NCBI RefSeq assembly: GCF_042242105.1
Contig: NC_092013.1
Span: 29,694,990-29,758,989 of the forward strand
Direction: 5' to 3'
Source: Pempheris klunzingeri
Taxonomy: Eukaryota > Chordata > Actinopteri > Acropomatiformes > Pempheridae
DNA length: 64,000 nucleotides
The position numbers and the translations under genes were made by a program. Within the stretch, counting starts at the first letter, position 1. Each line of letters starts with the position of its first letter. The notes below the pieces were generated by a model. It did no database searches and was not told the origin of the DNA. It saw nothing but the letters and a program-made list of their open reading frames with translations. Shown in pieces: positions 12,153 to 35,163 of this stretch.

Positions 12153-12858
12153 AGGCGCGGCCTTAAACCCAGAAGTCCTTCACATCACCATCAGTCTGCT
12201 CTTGTTCAAACTTGTCAGGAGACTTTCTGCGTCCTGAGCTGTTGCGCAAACGTGGCGCACACTGCAGCCAAAGTGCGCTCCGCTCGGCCTGAGGGTGGAA
12301 AGCACCCAGACACACTCACCTGGAAACGATGGGCACAGATTGCGTTTCTATGATGATGCATACCTGATTCAGCACCGTGACGTCAACAGGTGAGCCGCCT
12401 TGTGTCATGTTGCCTCCTCAGCTGGTCGGTGATCAGTGTGCTGAGGCGGCCCCTGCTGACACGTCTGAGCAGCATGAGTGGACAGGCCACTCCTTATTCT
12501 GATGTAAAAAAAAAAAAAAAAAGATTCATTGATGGATTACTGAATGGGCCTACAGGGTCCAGGCCTCCAGGGGCCACAAAACTAACCACACAGACAAAAG
12601 AGCACAATTATGACAAAGATGCAAAACAGCCATAAAGACACAAAACAACTACAAAGACAGTAGAAATGGACTACAAACAGTGTAGCCGTGGTCTGGGTGC
12701 CCCACGGAGGCCTGGGCCTTATGTTCCTGTCCTAAAGGCCAGTAAACACAGGTGTGTGTGTGTGTGTGTGTGAACTTAGATTATTTGAATAACAAAGAGA
12801 ATCCAGAGGTAAAGAGTAGTTCATGTTTCTTCCTCCCCTCATCTGCCTGATATATATA

Positions 12859-13386
12859 CACTACTCACAAAAAGTTAGGGATATTCGGCTTTCAGGTGAA
12901 ATTTCAGGATGAACCACCACCAGTACATTTCCTGCTTCAGTTAGAATTGGTATTTAAACAGTCCTCCTCATCCTGCTGTTCACATTCTGACATCATGAGA
13001 CCAAGACGACACCTAACAGTTGATCAGCAGCACCTCAACACTGGAGGCTTCAAACAGGAAGTCCTCAGACGGAGGTGTTCACTGAGCTTAGAGGGTCACA
13101 GAGTGTCATCAGGAGGTTGGAACAGTGATACAGAGACTGGAAGAGTCACAGAAAGGAGAGGAGTGGACGTCCTTTGGCCACGTCCCAATTTTACGTTTAC
13201 CCTCATTTACCCTCCACTGTTGTTAGATTTTCTTTCAATAAATTGTTTAAGATGAAGAAACTACCATTGCATGCTTCTACTTAAATGTCCTACTTTCATG
13301 ATATAATATCACTGTAGCATTCACTTTTTACATTTTCCATGAATTTCACCTGAAAGTTGAATATCCCTAACTTTTTGTGAACCCTG
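12859..13386. mobile_element. Tc1/mariner-derived element, 528 bp
   Basis: Ends are inverted repeats: the left reads TCACAAAAAGTTAGGGATAT from 12865, and the right end (AACTTTTTGTGA at 13370-13380) is its complement. Together they match over about 40 bases with few differences. TA dinucleotides flank both ends, as expected for Tc1/mariner insertion. The interior carries a damaged frame, MRPRRHLTVDQQHLNTGG then RVSSGGWNSDTETGRVTERR. This recalls the N-terminal DNA-binding region of a Tc1-like transposase (normally a V-S-x-S-V-x-S-R-x-W-N-R-Y pattern). No DDE catalytic part is present. It is an internally deleted, immobile copy. Confidence 0.75.
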
Positions 13387-13559
13387 TATATATATTGGAC
13401 AGACATATTTCTGATACATATGTCAGCTCACCTGTTAGCCCACTATATACTATATGTACTATACCACCACACACTGTGCAGCATATCCACGTCATTGGTT
13501 CTCTCCTATCATTACTGGGGGGGCTGTTGCCATCATTCTCACTTGTTACTCCAGTTATT

Positions 13560-14030
13560 CCTCCCACAGTCGCTGCCTGTGGCCGGGATGCTATTTGTGT
13601 CTCCAGTTCGCTTCTGTCCTGGACTGCTCCCTGGACTCCATAGAGGAGGTGTGTGAGAGGAGGACACTAACAAAACTCAAGTCCATCATGGACAACCCCT
13701 CTCACCCTCTGCATGAGACTGTGGGGGCCCTCAGCAGCTCCCTCAGCAGCAGGCTGAGGCCCCCACCCTGCAAGAAGGAACGCTACCGCAGGTCATTTCT
13801 CCCATCAGCCAACACCAGCATCACTGGCTGATGTTAATATACTGTTTTTCCATCCATATCATTCCACTCCTTTCATACTCCTGTCCATACATAGTGTAAA
13901 TATTTATTTATCATCACAACATATTTATTTACTATTGCTTATTTTTCTACTGTTGCTTCTTCACTCTTTCTGTTCTATTGTTGCTGCTGTAACATGGGAA
14001 TCACTAAAGAAGTCTAAGTCTCAGTTTATT
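13560..14030 (+). mobile_element. LINE 3' fragment (L2/CR1-like tail)
   Basis: The frame ending at 13831 includes RTLTKLKSIMDNPSHPLHE and CKKERYRRSFLPSA, the pattern seen at the C-terminal tail of ORF2 proteins of fish L2/CR1-type LINEs. An AT-rich 3' UTR with TATTTATTTACTATTGC follows. No reverse transcriptase core is present, so the copy is 5'-truncated. Confidence 0.65.
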
Positions 14031-14459
14031 CATTATCATCCTTTGTTAATTTAACATGATGTCACTATGTCACAGAGGACTACTGGTCAGGGTGCTGCTG
14101 GGTGAGCTTGGGGGAGGACAGGGGAGGCAGACCACCTGTCCCTGTGTCCTGCAGGTGGCGCTACATGACTGACTGTGTGCTCATGGACCAACTCCGGGAC
14201 CAGTGAAGGCACCGCAGGGACTACAGGGACTACAGGGACTACAGGACCGATTACACCTTTAAACCCTCCTGGTATCAATAATAAACTTTATCCGTGCTCG
14301 TCTTCGCTTCACCTCTGTCTTACTTTGGGATTAGCTGTCCTCCAGAAGCGCCTGTAGGCCCCCTTATTTCTGTTCCCCACGCCCCAGCTGCTACGAAGTC
14401 TTTATTTCTTTATTTCTTGTACCTGTGGTGAAATAGTTTGATTTGATGGGGATATTTAG

Positions 14460-14885
14460 CGGAAATAACAGTTTTGTGCCCGTCGGCATGTAAACAGGCA
14501 GCCCTGTGACGTGCTCTCTGTGGGTGGGTTCGTTTTGAAGCACTGCATTGACCGTGAGGGCGGAGTTCTTCCTGTTGTCAGTGGTGAGCGAGGCAATATC
14601 CGGTGAAGGCGGTGTCTCATATCGGGTGCACCCAAAGTAGAGCGAGCAGAGCTGGTGAAGACGTTTGGCGGGTCGGTAGACTATCCGCTGACTGCAGAGG
14701 GAGCGACCCCGCGGGACAGCTGCTTTCTACGGCTTCCCCTTAGAGAACGGACCGAGGGACCCAGAGACGTCCGCACACATCTGTTAACAGACAGTCGGCG
14801 CCGTCTAATTAGTGGGTTTCTCCTCACTTCGTAGCCAGCCGTCTGTCGAGGCTTGCCCTGCGCAGGCAGACGGAAATACCTCAAA
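14460..14885 (+). promoter_or_regulatory. txnrd3 promoter and 5' UTR region
   Basis: A comparatively CpG-rich stretch directly before the start codon with no TATA box at an obvious place. An in-frame TAG lies about 18 codons before ATG 14886, so no long N-terminal extension is possible in this exon. I did not find a clean antioxidant response element (TGACnnnGC). Confidence 0.4.
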
Positions 14886-26167
<11,282 letters not shown>

Positions 26168-26514
26168 ACCCTGCTCGTTTAGCAGGCTGCTCTCACCTTA
26201 GCTTCTCCCGCCGACTCCCCTCCACTCAGCCCCCAGTTCACCCGTTTGCTCAGCCTCACCTCCAGACGCTCACTTTACAGGGCGGCCGTTTCTCAGGACA
26301 AACCTAACGCGGCAGCCAGCGTCTGAGTGAGTGAGAGCAGCGGTGTGGGCTGGCTGGGAGCTGGGAGGGGGGCTAAGTGTGGGAAGAGGGCAGCCTGCTG
26401 AACAGCGGGGTTACTCTGCTGGTATCTCTACCGGGCTCCACCAGCGTGTCCTTCTCAGAGGAGCACCAGCTCACACACACACTCTGCTGCTCAGCGTGTG
26501 TGTGTTTGTGTCTG

Positions 26515-26580
26515 GGCTGTTTGTGACGTCCTGGCCCGTAACCTGAAACATTAAGGTGGGCGAGGATCGATGTCCCTCTG
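26515..26580 (+). promoter_or_regulatory. SECIS element, form 2
   Basis: The non-Watson-Crick quartet strands are TGAC (26524-26527) and CGAT (26568-26571). The main helix of 11 pairs joins 26528-26538 to 26557-26567, with one G-G mismatch and two G-T pairs. The conserved unpaired AA is at 26540-26541, followed by a mini-stem CCT/AGG (26542-26544 with 26554-26556) and an apical loop. The base before the quartet is G (GTGA), a known variant of the common ATGA. In the transcript it would direct Sec insertion at the TGA of txnrd3. Confidence 0.85.
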
Positions 26581-26749
26581 CAGAAGCGCCTGATGGAGAC
26601 CCAAACCCTTCGTCCAACCCCCAACGTCAAACACTTGTCATTCAGCCCGAGTGTGTGGGCCACAGACAGACAGACTGAAATCGACTTCAATACGACAGAT
26701 TTAAATTGGCTCTCTGGTCCAGCTCGTGATGGAAACTTATTATTTAATC

Positions 26750-26752
<3 letters not shown>

Positions 26753-26789
<37 letters not shown>

Positions 26790-26802
26790 ACGCACGCGTG
26801 TG
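26753..26802. repeat. (TG)n microsatellite in the txnrd3 3' UTR
   Basis: TG run ending in GCGCACGCACGCGTGTG; lies 180 bases after the SECIS element. Confidence 0.85.
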
Positions 26803-27288
26803 TGTCTCCTCTGTTGAGCCTTCATCATTCCACACATTCCTCTCAGCAGGTCTCAGAGAAAACTGAGGTGTGTACATGTCACTGTCAGTGATTATCTTTG
26901 CTGTGTGGAAGCATCAGGGTTTTCAGCCTTAAAGAGAACTTTCTTTATCTCTACCAAAGTGTTCAGACATATCTGCAGAAAGATGGAGAGCCGGCACATG
27001 TACACGGGTCAAACCAGGCCGTGCTGCACCGCGACACTATCACATAGAGCTGAATGGAAAATACAGCCTGAATTGTACTGAATGTTGTGTTTCACAAGTT
27101 TATACTCAGTTAATTTAAAGCTTGTTTGTTGCATCTTGCTGTCGCTCTGCATTATGTGTTTGTAAAAACAGGTATATTCGACCTTCTAGAGGACAGTATT
27201 CTGGCTGCTGTCAGTGAGTGACAGTGCTCATCTGTATAAATGACCTGTTCGTTGGTGTCCAACCACTGTAGCTTACTTCTTAAGACTT

Positions 27289-27294
27289 AATAAA
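27289..27294 (+). terminator. txnrd3 poly(A) signal
   Basis: AATAAA 1.1 kb after the stop codon and downstream of the SECIS element, with a GT/T-rich stretch following. The 3' UTR would therefore be about 1.15 kb. Confidence 0.7.
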
Positions 27295-30200
27295 GAATGA
27301 CTTCACCTTCACTTCTGTCAGATTCTTAACTTGGTGGGAACACTTGAAGCCATGAACTCAACACACTTGCAGATTAATCCTACTTTATCACTTTTCCTCA
27401 ATGAGAACTTGACCCATGAGGTCATTTTCTAGTATTATTTTGTTATTGATTTTAAAAGCAGTCCTAAACTGGACAAGAGGACCAGTGCCACACCACACAC
27501 CACATGTAAGACCCAACCAACAGTAAATAAATGGGCATCATGAAATAAATGATCTCAAAAGAAAATGTATGAAACGTGTAGAATAACCAATAAATAATGA
27601 AAAATTTATACAAAATATTAATTCTTCAGTCTTATTTTCATAATGTAGTTTCAAAAGGGCATTTTCCCAACAACACTACTTTTATGCCACATTTTATTTA
27701 ACAATGATTTCTGTTTGCTAACCTCTAATTTGTTTCACATGCGACACTTCGGGGGGGTCACAGCGAACAGATGAGGACGTTGGTTATTTTGGGTGCTGCT
27801 CAAACGGGTTGGATCAAAATGTGGGCAGCCTATTCACATGGTCCACATCAGAGAGCCGCGGGGGGATAATAGCACCATTTCCTCTGTCTGCCTGTGTTTC
27901 TGTGGGACTATTCAGCCTCCACAAGTGCCGGTGTCGATCAATAGCGTCTGGGCTGGCGTGAAGCCTTTGTTGGGTTCACCGGCTCATGTCTGAAAACACT
28001 GTCACCTGCGCGGGCTGCCATGACAACTCAGGCTTTGATGGGTTTTATTTGGCTGATACCTGTTTAATTCAGCACGGCCTGTCAGTCACCCGGGCTCATT
28101 GATTCGCTGGTGTCTGTTGTTCCAGTGGCGCACAAAAACAGGCCTGTTCAAGTGTTTGTGAGGCGGAGCTGAGGGCTTCAAAGCCCAAAGGCACCTGAGC
28201 TCCTGCTCCCTCTACCTACACTCTGTTTACATGCTCACATCCAAAGGAATGAGCAGGAGGGCAGTGATGGAGCACCGGGACCTCCCTGAGCCAGCGGGTC
28301 AGGACCACGCTGCTCTGAGGAGTGTATTTCATTTCTGTAAAACTGTGGAGGTCAGCGGTGACCTCTGAGTCCATGTGACTTAAATTAATAAAGCACAAAC
28401 AACTGAGTGGAGCAGTATTTCTTTTCCCTGCCTGTAAGCAAAGCGAACAAAGGGCATGGAATCTCACATCGGAGCTGACTTTGTGGTTCTTTTGTGCCTC
28501 GTTAAATGATGTTAAATGACTGTCCTCGTGTCTCTTCATAGACATGTGGTGTCTCTCTGAACATTCAAATATAACCAAATAATTGAGAGAGTTTGTAGTT
28601 GTGTTGGTCAAAATCTGAACCAGGGAGTAGAAACATTTTCAGTTTCTTTGCTTTCACAACCTCCTAACTGTATTTCTGAGAATATCTCGCAACAACCAAC
28701 CTGCAACAGCTACAAAAATGTCGAATAAGGAAGTGACATTTGAAACGGTTCATTTTTGGAACCAACGCAGGACAAAGCAGAGAAGACTTCAGTCTGCCCT
28801 CTTCCTCTGCCGTGTCATTTGAACCTCGCTGCTTCCCTGTATTGTAGCTGATCCCATCTGTAGAAAACTACATTGGCACCAGTAAGTCCCTCACGTGAGG
28901 GACCAGGCAGTTTGCTCTGACTCCTGCTGCAGAGAGCAGCTCTGTGGACGCTGTGGTTCAGAATAAAGTCCCCTGGAAACGCTGCCAGAAGGAAACCGAA
29001 GCCTTTGCTGACACGTGTAATCACTGAGGAGTCAAAAGTCATCCCTGTCTCACTATGACTTGCTACTTTGAACAGATTCCTTATCACCAGCTGGTATGAG
29101 CCACGGGTGAACAAGCCCCACATATATTACAACTGTCTCCTTCGGCTCCTTTGCATTGTGCTTGCTGGAAATGATTAACCTACGTGAGCTGAAGTCACAT
29201 GGATGCGACCCTGTAAGTCACTATAATGAGAAACTGCCTCAGAGCAATGACTTTGTATTTTGAGACATGAAGTTATTATTCTGAGAAAGTCTCTCATCAT
29301 GTGGAAAGGGGCTTCCACAGAGGTCAGTTCAGATGTAAGGACCATCTGCCTCACATGGTTATTGATTGATACTGTAATCAATGTGTGTATCTGTGTGTGA
29401 GTCATGCAGCCGGCGGTGGTTTTAACTGGAAACCTCTTTGTCATCTCCTGTTAGGATCAGACTGGGAGGACAAACGTAAAACAATCAGCGACGAGCACAG
29501 TTCTTGAAGGTCACTGATCAATTCTGGGATTCATTAAGCGTTTAGACCAATAATTACATAAACCTTAGTGAATAATTAGATTAATAATTAGAATGTTTCC
29601 TGTGACTTTTCATCCTAAAGCTGACTGGCTGTCTCCATCAAACATCTGTTAGCCTCCACCGGTGGATCCATCCTCGGCTGTGTTTCATTCAACACGAAAC
29701 CACATTATTCAAAATATATCCACATTTTCTATTCCACTTGTGGCAGATGGAGCAGATCTCCAGATCTGATCTGATGCCCTGATAAACCCCTGTGGTCTGT
29801 GAGCGCTGCGTTGTTGCTTGCAGTCGTTGGCCTTTAGAGGGCAGCTCCGTCTCACAAGTGTGTGATCCTGTTCAGGACCCACGGGCGCTGAGAGGACTTT
29901 ACTCTCCAGGCTGGTCGGTAGTTTCTACCACTACATGACAGTTTGTGCTCCCCCCTCACCGTCCACCCTCAGAGCAGGAGGCACCGGGCCACACGTTTGT
30001 TAGGAACCTCTGCTGTGATGAGTTGGTCTGGATTCATAATCACTTTGAGTGACTCAAGAACTCTTTATTGTGTTCATCCACACAGAGACTGCATGTGAAT
30101 GAGGCTTCGTTATGTCTTTTAGGATCTCTTTCTTTGTCTTTTGCATGGACAAGCTTTGCTGCAGCCTGCTCCCTTTGTACATGATGTTCCCCATAAAGCT

Positions 30201-30404
30201 ATGAGTCCCCCCCCCTCCTGCTGTAGGAAATGTGTTTGTGATGAATCTCCAGGTTTAACAGAGAGAGAGGAGGGACTGCAGCACATGTGGAGTGTCTCTG
30301 CAGCTGGGAGTTGGTCCTTGGACTGCTTTCAGATAGTCAGAGCCCCCTGCTCTTACTGCATTATGTCACTGTGTCCTCATTCCACACACACTGTACACAG
30401 CTAC

Positions 30405-30992
30405 ACACTGCTGGACTGAGGAGACACACACACACACCAACACACTGCTGGACAGAGGAGACACACACACACCAACACACTGCTGGACTGAGGAGACACA
30501 CACACACCAACACACTGCTGGACTGAGGAGACACACACACACACCAACACACTGCTGGACTGAGGAGACACACACACACACCAACACACTGCTGGACTGA
30601 GGAGACACACACACACACCAACACACTGCTGGACTGAGGAGACACACACACACACACCAACACACTGCTGGACTGAGGAGACACACACACCAACACACTG
30701 CTGGACTGAGGAGACACACACACACCAACACACTGCTGGACTGAGGAGACACACACACACCAACACACTGCTGGACAGAGGAGACACACACACACCAACA
30801 CACTGCTGGACAGAGGAGACACACACACACCAACACACTGCTGGACAGAGGAGACACACACACACCAACACACTGCTGGACTGAGGAGACACACACACAC
30901 ACACCAACACACTGCTGGACTGAGGAGACACACACACACACACACACTGCTGGACAGAGGAGACACACACACACACCAACACACATCAGGAA
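30405..30992. repeat. Minisatellite, about 15 copies of a 36-42-base unit
   Basis: Units of CACTGCTGGACTGAGGAGA (or GGACAGAGG) followed by a variable (CA)n and CCAACA. Total about 590 bases. Unit length varies with the CA run. The unit carries no stop in the minus frames, which produces three overlapping Cys-rich open frames of about 190-218 residues that are not genes. Confidence 0.95.
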
Positions 30993-32927
30993 CATCATTA
31001 CATTGAAGTTCAGACACATCAGTGTGTTTCTGGGTGTTGGGGAGAACTTCAGCGTACGTGAGAAAAGTTGTTAAAAGCGTTTAGCGTCTGCAGAGGGAGC
31101 AGTGTAAACGACGATGATTCCCATCCTTTCCATTCTGCTGACATTTAGACCTTTTGATCCGATGATGGCACTAGAAGAAAACCTCCGACATCTTTAATTA
31201 AGGCCGATCTGTGAGTAGCAGAGCAGAATACTAGACATCACTGACACAGACTGCAGCAGTCATCGATGGACAGAGCAGGATGAGGATGTTACCTTGTTGT
31301 TTCTGTAGTAGCACAATGTTCAGCCCTCGAGCACAAACACCGTGGGTCCACAGTCCGTTCCTGACGAGCTCACTGTGGAGGAAGAGGCTGATTATCAACA
31401 GCTCTACATTTGTCTTTTTCTCCACAAATCCAAACAAAACCTTTAATGGTTTTCTTGTGTACGCCGACTTGTCCAGGCTAGTAGATCATACTTGACTAAA
31501 TGTCACACATCTCCTCAACAGACTTGAGGGTGGTTTTACAACTTGTCAAACAAATCTGAATCATTTCAGCAGCTTTCTTTTTGTTTTCTTTTTTTAAGCA
31601 AAGTTGTGAACCATGTTGATGAACTCATGCACCACCTGAAGTTTCCCCCCAGTACAAATCCCTCAGACTCGACCAGACACTGTCCCGTTTGGGTTGTATC
31701 TCATCACAGGTTGTCATTTGGCCTGCTGGGTCGTCTGCCTCCCTTTAAAACAGCACTAAGCTGGAATGTAGACGTTGCTTCATCTTGCTGCCTTATCAAG
31801 GATCATGGGGGGAAACTGCAGGAGTCAGTGTGGTTGTAAATTTAACTTTAGAGCACTCCCTAAAATAAGTGAAAAAAGAAAAACACACTGCACTGACTCA
31901 GTTTTTAGGTCTGTTGCTCTTTTTCCTCATTTAAAGCTACAGTCTTCATCAAAAGGCTGTTTTTGTCATAATGATCTGCTTTACTTTAATGACAGATAAT
32001 TAAACTACTAACTATCTGATAATTAGAGTGATTGTATTCATTCAACTTGTTTGTTATAGAGCTTTCAGGCAATTTCCCAACTACATGACAGTTTATTCTC
32101 ATGATTTCATTCATTGGTTTGTTTATGTCTGATTGTTTCTCCTGCCCAAATATGAGAATCATGTCACAGCTTGGTCAAATGGAAGAATCTGTTTTGCCCT
32201 TGAGGTGAAACGACTACACCAGCCCTCCACTGATAAGCTGCTGGGAGCGTCGTGCCTTTCTGAGAGCCTTTCTTTCATTGTGAGCAGCCTAGGAGATCAT
32301 TTCTTTTGATTTATCAAGTTATTTGTAGCAGAGCTTTCATGGAATTTCCCAACTAAACTCACATACATCACATCTTGTATTTCTTTGTGTCATTTTCCAT
32401 CTCTTTGCAGTCATTTTGTATGTATATGTGTATTTATATGTGTGTTTGCATGCATGTATATGAGAATATGATATGTGTGTCAGCAGTTACGTTGTTGTGT
32501 TATTAATAAATGATTGTGTGCTGAAATGTCTTCAGTGTGGACTCTCAGAAGATTAGCCAGTGGGCTAATGAACTCATTTTGTGTCTCTCTCAGTCACATT
32601 TTGCAGCCTTTGACCAGGTATTGATTCTGCTTGACACCTCTTGTGTGATTGGTCAGCAGCTAGGGAGTGTGTGCTGACTCACGGACGCTTACCCATCATT
32701 CCACTCTCAGACGGTAAACACTGACAGGCTTCACACCATCTCGCCATCGGGCCCGGGGTTTGATCAGTCGTGTGGATCCTAACCCACTCTGACTTCTCCC
32801 AGGGATCTGATCCATGAAGCCTGGGAGGTTGGACAGGAGGAATGTGGACGAGGTCACAGGTCAAAAGCTGCTCCACAGGAAGTCCTCCTCTGATGGACTA
32901 AGACCAGAGATCCTGCTCTGTGAGGGA

Positions 32928-33013
32928 TGGATGGAAGGACGGATGGATGGATGGATGGATGGAAGGACGGATGGACAGATGGATGGATAGATGGATGGAT
33001 GGATAGATAAATA
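32928..33013. repeat. (GGAT)n-type tetranucleotide repeat
   Basis: GGATGGATGGAAGGACGGAT and related units with occasional GGATAGAT changes. Confidence 0.9.
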
Positions 33014-33219
33014 GATGGACGGACAGAGCTACATGATGCCTGCTGGTTCACCCCTCTGAGTGGGATCAGTCAAATCCCAGTCAGATTAGAAGCTGTGAGG
33101 CCACAGTCCTGTTTCTCCTGAGGAGGTCAAACTGCTCTGGATGCCTCCATCACAGAGGAACTGTTAAGAAGAAGAATAACTTCCTTTAAACACCTTTCAG
33201 ATCTACTGCTGCTACAAAG

Positions 33220-34170
33220 TGCTTCACAAACAAAACAAAAGAGCAGCCAAATATCACATGAGCCACAGTCGGCACAGAGCTAGAACAAATGAGATGCTAA
33301 ACGTGAGGAGAAATGAAAGGCAAAGCCAGGATGATACATATCAGATCAAGAATTAAGTAAAAAGGCCACACAGTGAAAGTGTGTTTGGAGAGGGCACTCT
33401 CCAAAAAGGGTTTAATGGGTTTTCCAGTCTAAGATCCTCAAGTAGGCTGATCCAAAGGGGCCCTGACAGAAAAAGCTGTGTCACCTGTGGTCTTGAGCCT
33501 CGAGCTAACGAGGCCTCATCAGAGGACCTCGGGCTACGGACTGGTGAGTCAGGATTTAAAAGCTCAGCCAGGTAACTCTGTGCCAAGCCATGCAGGGCTT
33601 TAAACGTCAAGATTAAGACTTTAAAATCAAATTCAATTTATGTTGGTCTGGTATTCCCTGATGCTTGACATGCTGAGCCACAGCCAAAATACCAAAGGGA
33701 AAAAAGGGATCAGGATTTGGTTGAAATATGTTCCATTAGATCCCATAAAGAGATCTTCTCTCCTCTCTCTCTCTCCATCGCCAAGACTGAAAGACTAGAC
33801 AGTCCTGAATAACCCTGAGCTCCATATTCAATGTCACCAACAACACAGGAATCAAGGACACAGAAGAAATATGAAGCAGATAGCTCAGATACTGGACTGC
33901 ACCAGGAGGGTGTCACCTTTGGATTTATCACTGGATTTGTTGGGGGAATCAAAACGTCTACGTGTACCATGAGCATAATGAAAATATTAATGATTCTAAT
34001 GTTCCTGAGGGATTTCTGTTTGGATTCAGCTCTGCTCTGGTGCTCAGTAACGGGTTTATACTGACCTAACCTGGGGAGAGAGAGGGGGGGCAGCAAATAA
34101 ATGATTTCACACACAAGATAAACACTTAAAGTCATTAATCTGAGACACTGACTGAAGTCCAGTGGAGGAG
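33220..34170. repeat. Probable degraded transposon sequence
   Basis: The minus frame 33610-33353 contains MTFKALHGLAQSYLAELL and SPVRSPRSSDEASL. These resemble the C-terminal tail seen in many fish LINE-derived fragments (KALHGLAPSYLSELL then LRSS). Downstream text such as CCATGCAGGGCTTTAAACGT also recalls abundant fish repeats. Borders are uncertain and more than one element may be present. Confidence 0.45.
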
Positions 34171-34719
34171 ACAGAGGAGAGAGATGAGTCACTACAGCCC
34201 AATCCATCAGTTTTGGATGTTTGCAACACTGAAGGTGTGTAGAGACAGTAATGCCGCCTTCAAAATAAAAGCACGCCATTTCTCTTCACACTGTCTACTG
34301 CATTCAGGATCTCTCCACTGTATTCATTCATTCAGTTGTATTTTCTGTCATCTTTATCTCTTGAGCACGAAAACCCTGCAGCTGAAACTTGTGTGTATTG
34401 TATAATAAAATACCCACATCACCTCGGTGGGGGCCCCAGGGCAAGAGTGAGCTGTGGATGCTGACACTACAGCTTTCTAGGTCCACCCTCTTTTCAATAC
34501 ACGACCTATATGATGTCAAACCATAGAAATACCATCATGTCATCATGATCATATATATATATAGATATATATATGCATGTGTTTGTTATTTAGATTCGTT
34601 TAAGACCTTTTTTAACTCACAAAACCTGCCACACATTTACTTTTTGACCTGAATCCTTTGTTTCTTGGACTCTCCTCTGAACTCATGTTGGGTTCTTTCA
34701 AACTAATGTTTTACTATAA

Positions 34720-35163
34720 TCTGTCCCCTGGAGAGGAGTTTTGCTTTGAAAGGTCCTCCCGGAAGTTACGGTGCAGGCTGCAGCCCTGCAGAGCCGTGTT
34801 GGTGTTTGGGGAGGGAGGGGTTAACCAGCGAAGCACACGTCTGGAGAGACGCTGCCCGGGTACATAAGCCCCCTCCCCTGCCCGGGCCGGTGGCCTCTGC
34901 CCGGACTCACCGACAGCAGCGCGGCCTGTCCCGGTCCCTGTGCGCCGGCTCCCGGTCCTCAGCCCGGCTCGTCCCCTCTGTCGTCTCCCTCCTCGGCGCG
35001 GAGACTCGCACGCTGGACCTCCGAGGATGTTGAGGGAGATCCGGAGCAGCCAGGGTCAGAGAGCCGGATCGATGCTCCTGTCGGTCATTAAGTAGCCGCG
35101 ACAAAAACAGCGTGATCCTCGCATGAACCCCGGCGGGACTGGGCTCGGCTGCACACACTCAGG
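34720..35163 (+). promoter_or_regulatory. chst13 promoter and 5' UTR
   Basis: GC-rich block before the chst13 start, with a CCGGAAG ETS-type site near 34758 and a TATA-like TACATAAG near 34861. A CpG-rich leader follows. The leader has several upstream ATGs. Transcription start not determinable from sequence alone. Confidence 0.45.

Larger units (their letters stand above)
27320..34720. other. Intergenic, txnrd3 to chst13
   Basis: No coding exons recognised on either strand. It holds a minisatellite (30405-30992), a GGAT tetranucleotide array (32928-33013) and repeat-derived sequence at about 33220-34170. The rest is unassigned single-copy-looking sequence in which enhancers could lie but none can be named. 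Confidence 0.5.

Noticed and set aside
11757-12353. 198-residue plus frame with poly-His/Thr
   Set aside because: Runs antisense to bin2 exon 1 and through the CA microsatellite.
30361-31019. Three overlapping minus-strand frames of 193-218 residues, rich in Cys and Val
   Set aside because: They are the three translations of the 36-42-base minisatellite; no start context, splice sites or family resemblance.
33710-34279. 189-residue minus-strand frame
   Set aside because: No family resemblance and adjacent to repeat-derived sequence; treated as degraded repeat, not a gene.
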